Shown here piece by piece: positions 1-12,203 of a stretch of DNA of 64,000 nt. The stretch is from Welwitschia mirabilis (lineage: Eukaryota > Gnetophyta > Gnetopsida > Welwitschiales): positions 283,539,736 through 283,603,735 of the forward strand of contig JBOZIK010000001.1 of NCBI GenBank assembly GCA_051453625.1, written 5' to 3'. Every line of letters begins with the position of its first letter. The first letter of the stretch is position 1. A program made the position numbers and the translations under genes. Under the pieces are notes generated by a model. It worked only from the letters and a program-made list of their open reading frames with translations, was not told the DNA's origin and searched no databases.

Positions 1-365
1 AAATCGAGATTCAAAATCTAAAATTTCCATGCAAGCCAAATAGAAATCTATTTAATTTTATCATATGATTTAGCTTACGAAGCTTAATAAATGCCATAGG
101 TTGATTAGAATCAATTACCCACTGATGTGCTTCCCAAGCTACCACAACATTTGAAAGAATATATTTTCCTAGAACAAAACCCATTTATTGCTATGTGATA
201 ATATCTAGGAAATTTATTTTAAGCCTACAATCCAAGCATCTTTTCCAAATTTTATACCTAACATTTAACAAAATGATAGATGGCTAACAAACCATAAAAT
301 AGGATCCCTAGATTTAGGTAAAAGATGAATAACTTCTTTGTTAACACATTATCCATGTGTACTTT
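1..365 (-). pseudogene. LINE (L1-type) reverse transcriptase fragment, truncated by window edge
   Basis: Read on the minus strand, about the first 210 bases give a degraded L1-type RT segment: a GFVLGKYILSN-like stretch, then AHQWVIDSNQPMAFIKL, where intact plant LINEs have the RT region leading to the KLDxxKAYD motif. The same sequence is better preserved at 59848-60190, and the two align by eye to about position 365. The catalytic region would lie beyond the left edge. The fragment is broken and has no usable start. It is a relic of the same LINE family as the one at the right end of the window. Confidence 0.7.
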
Positions 366-1557
366 TAAATATGACCTTCCTAAAGCATAGATAAGAGCAT
401 GGATAAACTCTAAAAGAGAAGGGAAAGTTAAAGGACAAATAAGAAAAACAGAATCCCCTCTTCACTATAAAATTCATGAATGAATATAGTGATTTTTTAT
501 TGTCTATCATGATTTATAATTAATCTTGATCCATGATTTAGGATTAAATCATATCAAACTTATAAAGAAAGTTTTATAACAAATGTATTCTATGCTTCAA
601 TTATGGGGAGTTATTGCAATTGCATCTTTGATTACATAGTCATAGGATGGATAATTGCTCACATACTTCTGGATGATAAAGGACCATTCATGTTATTTAT
701 TTTACATAAATAACTACATAATAATGAAAATTTTGTGATCTCTATATAAGCTTTGTAGAATATGTCTCAAACATAATAATTCATGAAAAAGTTATGGAAT
801 AAGAAAATCTTTAGATCTTTCCCCAAAGAACTTTAAAGAGATCACTACATAAGCTTACCATATTAAAAAAACCATAGAGAGTTCATCATACACAATTAGA
901 TATAAAACCTAATAAAGTTCAAGACATAGAAAATGAAAAATTTGGAAGTTCTATCTTCTTATTAAATGATCATACTCTAAAGATGTTATTGATAATAATG
1001 CCTTTAACTTTCTATCCAAAAGTTCCTTCGCTCATATAAACCATTTGAGTGCTACGTGGCTTAGCTTTTGATCATAGAATAAGATGTATTACTTTTTCGT
1101 CTTATCACTTTTTAGCTTTCTTAATACTAATTTGTTAAAAGACTTTCTTTATGAAACTAACACTTTGAGTCTGAATTCTTTACCTTTGATCTTATTGCTT
1201 TCTTTAATGAAAGAGGATATTGTTATTAGAAGTAATATATAAACCTTTTTAAAGTGATTACAAATATTTTTGACCCTTTTAAAAGGCTAGTTAAAAGAAT
1301 TACTTGGTACTTTATTCTTGAATTGGTTATTAAATGATGACTAACTATGTTGACAATAATTGAAAGTGATTAATGTGATGCTCCACATTTATCTCTTTAG
1401 TTTTTTCAAGCTATAAGATTAATGTTTAAGATCTATTTTTTTCTAAACAAAATATTCAAAACTTCATTGGATAATATCCGTGGATCTATATAGTGCAAAT
1501 ATGCATTACACAAAGTATTCCAAACTTCATTAGGTGACTTTTTTCCATTTAAGTAGT
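366..1557. other. AT-rich stretch without a recognised gene
   Basis: No open frame of convincing length or family resemblance was found on either strand. On the minus strand near 1470-1550 a short frame reads EVWNTLCNAY, faintly like a copia gag segment, but it is too short to call. Confidence 0.5.
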
Positions 1558-2109
1558 NNNNNNNNNNNNNNNNNNNNNNNNNNNNNNNNNNNNNNNNNNN
1601 NNNNNNNNNNNNNNNNNNNNNNNNNNNNNNNNNNNNNNNNNNNNNNNNNNNNNNNNNNNNNNNNNNNNNNNNNNNNNNNNNNNNNNNNNNNNNNNNNNNN
1701 NNNNNNNNNNNNNNNNNNNNNNNNNNNNNNNNNNNNNNNNNNNNNNNNNNNNNNNNNNNNNNNNNNNNNNNNNNNNNNNNNNNNNNNNNNNNNNNNNNNN
1801 NNNNNNNNNNNNNNNNNNNNNNNNNNNNNNNNNNNNNNNNNNNNNNNNNNNNNNNNNNNNNNNNNNNNNNNNNNNNNNNNNNNNNNNNNNNNNNNNNNNN
1901 NNNNNNNNNNNNNNNNNNNNNNNNNNNNNNNNNNNNNNNNNNNNNNNNNNNNNNNNNNNNNNNNNNNNNNNNNNNNNNNNNNNNNNNNNNNNNNNNNNNN
2001 NNNNNNNNNNNNNNNNNNNNNNNNNNNNNNNNNNNNNNNNNNNNNNNNNNNNNNNNNNNNNNNNNNNNNNNNNNNNNNNNNNNNNNNNNNNNNNNNNNNN
2101 NNNNNNNNN
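1558..2109. other. Assembly gap of 552 N
   Basis: Run of N. The length is not the 100-N default, so it may be an estimated gap. Any open frame crossing it is an artefact. Confidence 0.99.
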
Positions 2110-2479
2110 GTCACACAAGCATTTAGTTGCACTTGGGCCCATGTAATTTTCTTCAAGTTATGCAATCTTACTAATGTGGAGGTTTACACTTGAGTCCTCT
2201 GGTTCAGTATGTCTAAGACTTAACCATTATGGCAATCAATCTTAGATTCTATTAAGATATATTAACTTTAGTAATAAATTAGATATAATAATTCATTACT
2301 TTTATTACTAAAATTAACATAACATATTAGGTCTATTAATTTGAAGTTAATAATTGTATTTTATTAATGCTGATTTTATGAATAATAATGTTAATGAATA
2401 ATAAAGTATATTACTTTATTAATAAAATTATTATAATTATATTAATTATCTTAATTTATATTTTATTGATTAAATGAAA

Positions 2480-2645
2480 TATTATTTTTATTGATAAAAT
2501 TAACTTATTACAAATTATCATTCATTAGTACGATACATGGTTATTAATAATCAATTTTTACAATTATCTTAATTAGTATATTACTAATTTTATTAATATT
2601 TCATATAATTTGTAATAATAAGTTATGACGAAAATAAAAATAATA
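2480..2645. repeat. AT-rich foldback with ~39-bp inverted arms
   Basis: The arm at 2480-2518 is an imperfect reverse complement of 2605-2645, separated by about 86 bases. A second, shorter inverted pair (ttaactttagtaataaa against tttattactaaaattaa) lies upstream near 2264-2324. The whole 2230-2700 stretch is extremely AT-rich. It could be a decayed MITE or simply palindromic AT-rich DNA. No target duplication was identified. Confidence 0.55.
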
Positions 2646-2841
2646 TGTATAATTAAATTATTAAATAAATGCCTCAATATTTATTTATAATAATTTAATT
2701 AATTTTTTAATCCCTTTAATTATGTTTTTTTAACTCTATTTTTGGTTTATCTAGTGTTTACTAACTTGACACTAAATTTTGTAATATTTCTTTTATAGTT
2801 CTTTATTAACTTACTATGGCTTCAAAAAAGCTAGGTATAGT

Positions 2842-3045
2842 TTGGAAAGGGTTGTAAGGGATCTAAATACTGACAAATGTGTGTTTCATAAGTTTTGCAA
2901 CTACCACTTCACATCAACTATTGCAACTAAGGCAAAGTACCCTTTTACAAAGGAAACCAAGAATGATATGCAACATTGTAAAGCAAATCTTCTTACTAAT
3001 TTAGCTTATAGATTGGTAAAGGATAATGTAATGCTTCTAATTTGA
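2842..3045 (+). CDS. Unidentified 67-residue open frame (weak)
   Basis: An open frame starts at an ATG at 2842 and stops at 3045. The product is lysine- and cysteine-containing (for example DKCVFHKFCNYHF) with two Cys and several His early on, but no known zinc-binding spacing fits. Other frames nearby are closed and no promoter or splice context is evident. It may be a chance frame or an exon scrap of a decayed element. I do not recognise it. Confidence 0.15.
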   Translation: MERVVRDLNTDKCVFHKFCNYHFTSTIATKAKYPFTKETKNDMQHCKANLLTNLAYRLVKDNVMLLI

Positions 3046-3268
3046 AATATTTACTATTTAAAACATATAATTTATTGCAAATTAGATACATAAGGAGAAT
3101 CATGATGATGCACAATTGTTGTCATAAAATTGAGAATCAATAAAAAACTATGTAATAGGCATTTTATAAGTTTTCTTATATGTTTCACATATTTAAAATC
3201 ACCTAGAATTACTTTTATCCCTTAAAAGATTTCATTTTTCTATTCTTTTATCCTTTAGCTTTTATGAA

Positions 3269-4322
3269 CTCTTAAATTTTCTCATGGGAGAAGGATGAGC
3301 CTCTTCTTGGCTTTCCTTGCTGATGATTTCAGGCTTAGTTCAGGGTTTCCAGCTGATCCACTAGAGGCTATTCCACTACTTCTTTAATCAAAAAGTATCT
3401 AGTGGAAGGGTCGCTTAGATTTGCATAATTTGAGGCCAGCTTTCATCTTGACACCTCAATCGCCTAAATGCTATGCACAAATGGAGGCCTAGGTGCTTTT
3501 ACTAGTGCACAAATGGGTTTATTAATTGGAGTTTCCAGAGAGTAGGGTAAAAGGAATCTCAGTTTATTAGCTATGATTTTGTCTCTTTTTCTCACCCAGC
3601 ACTATTTTTCTCTTAATTCATTTTTGTTAGATTTTTTGTAATATTATAAGAATTAGCAAAAATTTCTTAGGCCTAGACAGGATCAGCTATAAGTGTTTTC
3701 AATCCTGTAGGGCCTGTGAATTGCCAACAGGTCAGCAGAGGCTGTAGGGAAAGATCCCTCGACCATCAACTTGAAAATCTTGATGGGCTGCCTAGTGTGA
3801 TACAGCCTCCAAAGATATGTGTTTTAAAGGCAGGGTCTATAAGAGCATCATGTCCTGCAATTATCAATATGTTATAAAGCTTATAATTTTATATTTATTT
3901 CATTGAGGAGCTGGATCAGCATGCGTCTGCCCATAGGGATTTAATCTTTTCTGTGTCAGTCTAGTTAAAGGATTGGTTCATGTATTTTAGGAAGTACAGT
4001 GGAGAGGAAAGTTATGTCATGTTTTGCTATGATTTACTCATTGAAGAAGGAATGAGGCTGCAAGTCTAGAGATTCCTCTGTGAGCACTCAACTGATTCTG
4101 TTCATCTAGCCTTAAGGTGCTAATTCTGTTTTATCCCATTTAGCTATTTCTAGGTTTTAAGTATTCCTTAGGCTAGAATCAATGAGCCCCAATCATTGTA
4201 AGAGGACTTTTTTTGCCTTCTGTGATATTGTTTTTCATGTTTTTGGCTGGGTTTGTACTTTAACGCCCTAGTAATTGAAATTATTTACAAATTTCAAAAA
4301 AAAAAAACCTCTTAAATTTTCT
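3269..4322 (+). mobile_element. Retroposon with poly(A) tail and 14-bp target duplication (probable 5'-truncated LINE)
   Basis: A body of about 1 kb at 3283-4307 is visibly more GC-rich than its surroundings and ends in a run of 12 A (4296-4307). It is flanked by the perfect 14-bp direct repeat ctcttaaattttct at 3269-3282 and 4309-4322. Poly(A) plus a variable target duplication is the hallmark of LINE-mediated retroposition. No RT motif is present, so it is either a LINE 3'-UTR fragment truncated at its 5' end or a LINE-mobilised transcript. The exact repeat makes this one of the best-supported calls in the window and suggests a fairly recent insertion. Confidence 0.8.
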
Positions 4323-5845
4323 ACTACATGGATCCAAGATTTTTGCTAAATTTTTTTATGAAAGCATGAATTAAATACTATGCATGAAATTTAATAAAAA
4401 AGAAAAAAATAGTTAATAACTCCACCATTATCATTAATTACTACTATTAGAGAATTATCGTCATTATCATCAAATAGAAAAGGTGCTTCGCAAAAGAACT
4501 ATTTTGGTAGTTGAATCATTAATGAATTTATGGAATTAATATTATGAACTTTATATATTTTTAAAAATTTTAACTATTACGAATTTAAGATGATAATAAT
4601 GCATAAAACATTAAAATTCAAAATTGATAATAGAGATATTACATAATGAAAGCAAAAATTGTCCATTGATTAAATTTTTAGACAATTTCATAACCTATGG
4701 TTGCTCATTAAAAGGTACACCTTTCTGTTGGAAATAAAGTAGAGGTCAATAGCTAGATATGATTACCAAGCTTTTAATCTACAATGTTCTTCACTTTTAA
4801 TGTTACATATTTAAATTAGCTAGATCTACATTGCATCATGCCCAATAAACAATCATAATATATAACTAAACCTAGAATATCAACAATACATCATTAACAA
4901 ACCAAACATAATGCTAGAATACATGTATAATTATAGTAAAAATTTGAAAGATGTTATTATCATTAAAAAATTTAATATTGTAACTCACTAGACAAGATTT
5001 TAGTAGTAATACAAAGGTTCTATACATGTAAAATGTATTTTAAATGGATGTTTATGGGAAAAAAAAACATTTTTAAAATTTGAATACATTAACTAAAATG
5101 ATGATTTAGCATTGGAAAACATAAAGAAATATTTCGTAGTTGATCTCTTACAAGGATGTAAAAATTTAGTAGATAAAGAAGCATGGAATATTTGGTTGAA
5201 GGTTTACATTAATTATGTTTTAAAAAGTATAGTTTTCCTTGATATAAGATCAACTTAAATGATTAAGAGTAGTTGCTATTGATTAATTCTTATACAATCA
5301 TCCATAAGGCAATACTGATATATATCACTTAACTGAATGTTGGGTATATACATAGTACATATCTAAGTTAGTAAAATGAAATAAAATTAGTGTATTATTT
5401 CTAGCAAGTTCTTAGGATTTCTATTTAAATTACTCTTAAATGAGGTTTAATAGGTTAGTTATATTATAAGATGTTATAGTTAAAATAGGATAAATTCTTA
5501 AAAAATCATAGAGTTGAAGCTTTAGACTAATTATTTGATATCTTTACATTTGTTTGATTAATAAGAGATCTATACTACTTTACCTATCTCTCATTATGTT
5601 GTCCCCTACGTTAGGGTTTTTCACATTAAATATTGTATATTTCTACTTTTTTCCTTTGATGTCATTGTAACATTTCATAATAATTAGTCAAAATTCTAAC
5701 AAAAAATATTAAATGCAAATTATTTATTATTAGAATTTACTTTAAAATGAAAAACTTACCAGATCTAAGATTAAGATCAGAGAATTAATGAAACATCTTT
5801 AAATTATGAAAACTTAAAATGGGATATTTACTAATCATGAAGTAG
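4323..5845. other. AT-rich stretch without a recognised gene
   Basis: Both strands are interrupted by frequent stops and no domain was recognised. Confidence 0.5.
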
Positions 5846-5849
5846 CAGT

Positions 5850-6420
5850 GACAAGCAATCCCTAGAAGACCTTTACATATGAAAGAGTTAAATCAGAACA
5901 AGATAGATCAAAATGTTTAACAATAATATTTCTAAATCTAGATGATAATGTTGTTTTGAACATGTCAAATCTAACCTTCATAAGAGACGTTTAGGATAAG
6001 TTAGCTACCTTGTATGAATAGAAAAACTCTAACACATAAGCTACTTCTTTAATGAAAACTTTATAGGTTATAAATGGATGAATTTTCTTCCTTTCTCTAT
6101 CACTTGAAGAGATTTAATACTTTCATTTCAAATTTATTAAGATCAAGGAGAAATGATAAGTAGATGATGCTACTATGTTTGTTTTTTAAAATTATGGGAA
6201 AATCTAATTATTATTTGAAGTCAAACATGTGATAAGTTATAATATGAGGATTTAGTAAAATTCCTAATGATAGAGGAGCTTTGAAGAAAATCACAAGAGA
6301 AACCCATAGCTAAGGCATAAATTAAAAAATAAAAGAAGAAAAAATCAAATGATAAGATTCACACTTAATTAAGGGAAAACCACCACACAAGGAAAAAACA
6401 AGACTTATTTCTCTAATTTC
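5850..6420 (+). pseudogene. Ty1/copia gag relic
   Basis: In broken plus-strand frames one reads LDDNVVLNM, then DKLATLYE followed by ATSLMKTL. This matches the order of the copia gag (UBN2-like) core, where a hydrophobic LADNV-type helix is followed by the W/D-KLxxLYE motif and a MKxL segment. Gag forms the particle coat of the retrotransposon. Tryptophan and arginine codons are repeatedly replaced by stops, and the frame shifts several times, so no product is possible. The protease relic at 6627 follows in the expected gag-pol order. Confidence 0.6.
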
Positions 6421-6626
6421 CTTATGAAGATTGACCACATATAAAATATTTCTTCCATTATAAGTGTTTCTTAGAGAATCAAATGAATAAGAGAAATAAT
6501 CAGTAATGAAGGAATAAACTAAACAATTAGATTGAATTGAAGGAGATGTATGTAATAGCTATTAATACCTCCTTTAAAGATAAATTATTCATAATGGTAT
6601 CTATTATCAGTGCTAGTGCTTGAACT

Positions 6627-6960
6627 ATATACTCTAGTGCATCACTTCATATGACATCTAATATAAAGTGTTCCTTAAATTATAACAAGGGCATTCCTAG
6701 TTATTTTAGAAATAATAACAAAAATTCTTCTAACATCATAAGTTCTATTTAAGTAACTTTTAAATTTTCAAATGAACACATATTTATGTATTCTAAATGT
6801 ATTACAAGTAACAAATCTAGGTAGATGTTTCCCTTTATAAGAGTTCCTTCTATGAATAAGATATTTTCTTTCTTTAATGATATTAGATATAAATTCATTA
6901 AGGGAAATAATATTATCATTAAAGTAAATCTTGCAGTTATGTTATGTTTCATAAATTTAG
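6627..6960 (+). pseudogene. Ty1/copia retropepsin relic
   Basis: At 6627-6660 the plus strand encodes IYSSASLHMTS, which lines up with the copia aspartic protease signature LDSGASxHMT. The catalytic Asp has become Tyr and the Gly has become Ser, so the protease is dead. Downstream residues (NIKCSLNYN) continue the normal post-active-site segment. It lies about 200 bases after the gag relic, the standard copia order. LTRs for this element were not found. Confidence 0.6.
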
Positions 6961-8718
6961 AAGTCATAGAAGAATAAGGTTGAGTCTATGTCATTACCAA
7001 AGAAATTTCTACAAATATTTGGCATTAATATGTTAAGCATATTGGATAAATATGGTTGAAGTTTTTATAATACTTGACTAAGATTTTGATTTCAAATTTC
7101 CTCATTGAATTTTATTAACATTGCATTTATGAAAAGTAGAGATATAATTGTTTTTCAAGTATTAACTATAGAGTTTTAAGCAAAGTTGAATTGATCTACA
7201 GTAATGTGTTTAAACCAACATTAGTAACTTTAATTGATGATTTTATTTTACTTTATTTTATTATTTGATAATTATTTAAAAAATATGGTCGTATTCCTTA
7301 AAATAAAATTATGTCTTGAAAATTTTAAAGAAAAAATTGTTAGAGAGAACTTAAAAAGTTATATAATAAGATCTTCACCAACTAGTTATGAAGGATAATT
7401 TTTTTATATGGTTTAGTTAGTTTTTAGATAACATGGTATTTTTCATCAAAAGAACATTTTTAGAATACCATAATAAAATTAGATTACTAAAAAAAAATCA
7501 AATATTAATGGAAAAGAATATAATAATGCTTAGTATCTCTAGTCTTAGATAAAATTCTCAAGCAAGTAGTGATGATAGCTAGTTCTTTAATTAATTGATT
7601 TTTGACATCAAATTTAGATGAAAAATTTCTAAAGGAAGTTCTATAAGTTATGATTACCTTCATTTATTTTGATGTCATGCTTTATAAGTGGATGTTGGTT
7701 CAAGATTAATAAAAGATTGATTTTCTTCAATTATGTGCATCTCCCTTATCGTTTATGTTGGTTATGATTCAATGATAGTTTCATAGTTGATCTTGATCAT
7801 AAGGGCAACCATTATTAAGCTTGACACTGTTACTTTAGATCTTGTATTTCATTTCATATTGCATTTTTATAGTTTCATTTATCTATATTCTATTTAATAT
7901 ACCTTATAGATTATGTTGGTTAGGGTTAAGTGAAATTTTTCTCAATTGATCTAAGTTATAAGGGCTAATCTTAGTGACAGAAAGATTGATAGTCAAATAA
8001 ATTTATTATTTCATTTGCATTCCATCTATAACTATTACATTTGCATGCATCTTTCGTTTTATTTTTGCATTGATCCTTAATTTCATTTATGTAAAGTAAA
8101 AATACTAAAAATACTTTGTAAAATCAATTCTATAGCTTCTATCTTAGTGCCTTTAATGCATTATGACATTCGGGTAAACCCTCATCTATACTAGTTTGTG
8201 TTTTGTAAAATCATTTATGATCTACAGAACTTGCTCAAGAACATAAGGATTGCATAAATTCACACTCCTAGTACCATTATCATAGAAGGCTACAAAAAGA
8301 TAAAGGATTATCACTAATTAGATAGTATCTTGGATTTCAATTTGATTTATTTATTTTAATAGTGCTATATTTCTACTCTAGGTTCCATAGATTTATTTTC
8401 TGTAGTTTTCATTTCAGTAGTCCTAATAAACCCTATCATTCTCTATGTCATCTAGGTGATGTTTTGAATAATGTTTACATTTATTATTTTTCTTCTATTT
8501 TTTTATAATAATATTTTCTATTTTTAATAGCATCATAAAGTATACATCATTCCCTTTATCATCTATATGATAACACAGATAATAAGTTAGTATTTTTATT
8601 TTATTTTTATTTTCTTTTTTGCAATCTTATTTGTTGTTTTTTGGAATATATATATTTGTTGGTCATCCCTTATATTTTCTAAATAATAGTTAAGACAATG
8701 GTAGAAAGATGAAATATT
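6961..8718. other. AT-rich stretch, probably the decayed remainder of the copia relic
   Basis: No integrase or RT motif could be read with confidence on either strand. Confidence 0.4.
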
Positions 8719-8728
8719 AGAGAGAGAA

Positions 8729-8795
<67 letters not shown>
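8719..8795 (+). repeat. (GA)n microsatellite running into a gap
   Basis: A nearly pure AG dinucleotide run with a few AAAG interruptions at its start. It runs directly into the following N block, so its true length is unknown and it probably caused the assembly break. Confidence 0.97.
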
Positions 8796-9032
8796 NNNNN
8801 NNNNNNNNNNNNNNNNNNNNNNNNNNNNNNNNNNNNNNNNNNNNNNNNNNNNNNNNNNNNNNNNNNNNNNNNNNNNNNNNNNNNNNNNNNNNNNNNNNNN
8901 NNNNNNNNNNNNNNNNNNNNNNNNNNNNNNNNNNNNNNNNNNNNNNNNNNNNNNNNNNNNNNNNNNNNNNNNNNNNNNNNNNNNNNNNNNNNNNNNNNNN
9001 NNNNNNNNNNNNNNNNNNNNNNNNNNNNNNNN
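8796..9032. other. Assembly gap of 237 N
   Basis: The sequence right after the gap (9033-9060) matches the right end of the foldback at 12700-13272, so the gap may hide another copy of it. Confidence 0.97.
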
Positions 9033-10652
9033 AGATGTATATGAAATATATATCTAAGCTAGTTAGAGGGGTCATTCTCTATACTTTCTACACATCCTTC
9101 TCCCCTACTGTGTGTTCTCTAAGGTGCATGCAATTAAGGATGGCGTTGTGACAACTTATAGACAACCACCTTTCCCTTTATCCTACATGTAATGTGTTAA
9201 TAGTCCATGCCCCCTCTTTTCCTTTTTCATATAATCCCTTGTAGACACTTTCCTCACACCAGCTGCTAGATCCAAAACCAAACATGTCCTTAGTATTTAT
9301 TAATTTATCTTAGATTTTAGTAGTTATTTGTTTAACATTTATAGAAAGCATAACTAATGATGCCTTTTTAGTGGATTAGACAGAATCATCACCGCATCCC
9401 TATTATTTTCCTTATGAACCTACTTTTTAAAGTGGACTATCCTACCTTATGTAATAAATTCCATCTACACAGGATGATACATCCCTAACTCTGATGTTTA
9501 GGTGGCTATGACATGACACACAAATTAGGCCATATCACCAACATGTGATGTATAAGAAGAAATCAATGTTAAACAAATATTATGGGTAAGAATAATATCA
9601 TAATAAATACTTTCCTACTTGAATAAGAAAACTTTCCCATTAGTTGTAGTATGGACATATCCTTTACTAATATTATTGGTATTAATTTAAATGAAAAGGG
9701 TTTAAGCACATGAATTAATAGTGATGTCTAATTTGTTATTATCACTTCCTTGTAGAAGTAATACTTATATTAAGTTTAAGGAAGAGCTCCCTTAGGAAGT
9801 ATCATAATCTTATTCTTAATAACTTTATTTAAATTAAAAATATCATAATTATAATATCACATTTTTCTATTAACGTATTAATCATAAGTACTAAATTTTG
9901 ACAGAATTATTGTGTTATGCCTATGTATTTGAGCGTGAAACATGGACATTACAACTTGACTCTATCCTTAGAGCATCAAAGGATAATAATGGGAATATTT
10001 AATCAAATAACTCTAGTCACAAGTCTAGTAATCTCTTCAAGCACAAAATTAAAAAATACAAATCCTAGAAAATAATCTTCTAAATAATAGATAGTAAAAG
10101 AAATCAATAGGTGAGTACAATAATGTTACATTCATAATTCACCTTAATCCACTAAAGACAAAATTATGGAATATTGTGACATGCAAGAATAGGTAAATAA
10201 AGTTCTAATTCACATGTATGTTAATGCTCTAATATCTTATGAGGAGCTGGCAGAATTATTACAATATATTGAAAACCATTATATGTTAAAGAATTTTAAG
10301 AATAATTTACATAGCAGATACACAATAATTTTCATTATAAACAATACTACAGATTGGCAGAGCTACCTCAATGCAATAAGAAATGATTGGATTAAATGGA
10401 TAGAGTTTATACAATAAATAGAAAATTATTTCATCTATAATGACTTCATTAAAGATAGAAAGATCTTATTTAAATATCTAAAACTAGGAAGGAAGAGTCT
10501 TGATGAACATTAGAAGGAATTCCAAAAGTTAGCAAAATTTCAAATACAGTAAGATCTAGAATAGCTTGCTAATGATTTTATTACTACTTTTCCACCTTGA
10601 TTGTAAAATTTTATCTATTCATTAAAACCAAAGTCTCTATAAAAATTACACA
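9033..10652 (+). repeat. Leader plus gag-like segment, copy 1 of a direct repeat
   Basis: This stretch aligns nearly end to end with 13240-14870 (by eye roughly 85-90% identical with small indels). It begins with the foldback end and the shared ctagttagagggg junction, then about 1.1 kb of non-coding leader, then a gag-like frame. The two copies suggest two insertions, or a duplication, of the same gypsy-like element. Neither LTR boundary nor PBS could be placed. Confidence 0.8.
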
Positions 10653-11470
10653 NNNNNNNNNNNNNNNNNNNNNNNNNNNNNNNNNNNNNNNNNNNNNNNN
10701 NNNNNNNNNNNNNNNNNNNNNNNNNNNNNNNNNNNNNNNNNNNNNNNNNNNNTATAGCTAATCATTCCAATCCTCTTGATGAATTTGCTAAAGACGAATT
10801 GATAGATTATTTTTGTAGTGGACTAAATAGTCAACCAAAAACACTTATAAAATTTTTAGGGGTCAAAACTTGATGAAATTAATTTTAAATGATACATAGA
10901 AATTATTGGAAGATCTAGTTGAAATAAGTCAAACTTGACCAAAACCAACTTCTAAATAAAATCAAACCATAGGCCAATTTGTAAAAGACTTAAAAGAAGT
11001 AAAACATGATAAATAGGATGAAAAAGGTTATTCAACTAATATGATTAAGAATTTTACTTCCACTTTGAAGAAATATACTTAAATGATAGTTGATGCAAAA
11101 GTAGCAAAAGAAGAAAACACAACTTCAACATGTGATATTTCTAAAGATAACTTTAATCCAATGAAATAATACCCCTTATTGTCAACACATAAAAATAGAA
11201 TGTTTAAGGAAGAGTGTGCATTTAATCAAAGGCTTTAAACTTTAAAAATTAACCACAATTTCAATAAAGAATAAGTGGATAGTCAAATTGGAAACCTTTT
11301 TAGAATTGATTCAGTAACTCAATATTCCAATCAAATAACTCCAACTTTCAACTAAGAACCTCAAATCTTCAACTAAATCAGAGTTATCCACCTAGAGATT
11401 TAATAGAAGAATTGAAAAAAATGCAATAAAAGACCAATAATAACATTAAATTTTGAATGATAGGGCCTAA
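10164..11470 (+). pseudogene. Gypsy-like gag relic, copy 1 (interrupted by gap)
   Basis: The open part at 10214-10417 encodes 67 residues including DWQSYLNAIRNDWIKWI. Broken frames continue with LGRKSLDEH and KEFQKLAKFQ, then LANDFITTFPP, a spacing like Ty3/gypsy gag (a SVDEYWxxFxxL-type motif). After the 100-N gap, 10753-10875 reads LDEFAKDELIDYFCSGL and PKTLIKFLGV, also gag-like. Gag assembles the retroelement particle. Stops and a gap break it. The family call rests on motif shape only and a different gag-like origin is possible. Confidence 0.45.
10653..10752. other. Assembly gap of 100 N
   Basis: Default-size scaffold gap inside the gag-like region. The sequences on either side need not come from one element. 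Confidence 0.99.
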
Positions 11471-11490
11471 AACTCCTTTTTACATCCAAT

Positions 11491-12203
11491 GAAATGTATG
11501 GTTTACAAGACTCAGTTCATCTATTTGCTATGAATGACATGGTTTCCTCTCATAATAAAAAGTGCTTTTTTTAAATACAATCACTTATTGTATGATGTGT
11601 AGCAGACAAGATAAGAGATTCAATTAGATAAAATGATACTGATGGTGAATTGAAAACCAAGCTTTATCTTTGTCAAAGGGTTAGGGTCATGTTAACTATG
11701 AACATATGGCCTGAACTTGGATTAGTAAATGGGTCTATGGGTGTTGTTAAATCAATATTTTATAAACTAAAAAATAATCCATATGATCTTCCAATCTATA
11801 TCATGGTTGTTAAATCAATAGTTTATTGACTAGAAAAGAATCCAACTTATCTTCCAATCTATATCATGGTTGACTTCTTTACCTACACTGGAGTTCCTTC
11901 CAATGAATGAAGTTCAAATATAGTTCCTAGCATTCCGTTCTCTGGGTATAATTACCTCTCAAACTTACTTGGGCATTAACAATTCATAAATTACAAAGGA
12001 TAACCCTTACTAAAGCATATATAGACATTGGTTCTAATAAAATCCCAAGATTGACTTTTGTGGCCATTTTTCAACTGAAGTTAATAGAAACATTGAAGAT
12101 ATTACATTTATTCTATAAATAGAGATATAGAAAATTATCCAAGGGCTCTAACTTGGAGAAGCAGATTCAAGAAGAGCAATGTCTAGTAAGCCTAGAAGTC
12201 TGA
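11491..12203 (+). pseudogene. PIF1-type DNA helicase fragment (C-terminal half)
   Basis: PIF1 helicases are ATP-driven 5'-3' DNA helicases. Plus-strand frames give, in order, SVHLFAMNDMVSSHNKK (the R/LFxTNxxVxxHN segment), then RVRVMLTMNIWPELGLVNGS (the A/RVMLTxNLWxExGLVNG motif of the 2B/SH3-like region), NNPYDLPIYIMV, TWALTIHK (the WAxTIHKSQG motif, with SQG decayed to LQR) and KAYIDIGS followed by PRLTFVAI (the GLTFVALSR motif). The frame ends at a TGA at 12201. The N-terminal Walker A and B motifs are absent and frameshifts occur, so this is a remnant of about 235 residues. The GLVNG version differs from the GLCNG version usual in plant Helitrons. It lies between gag-like sequence and a foldback, with no obvious Helitron end or Rep domain. 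Confidence 0.72.

Noticed and set aside
1530-2193. Three long open frames on both strands across 1530-2193
   Set aside because: Almost all of their length is N; they are gap artefacts.
6749-6967. 72-residue minus-strand frame
   Set aside because: It lies opposite the plus-strand copia protease relic and has no recognisable motif.
8596-9075. Frame with a Ser-Leu repeat and a long unknown block
   Set aside because: Translation of the GA microsatellite plus the gap; no gene evidence.
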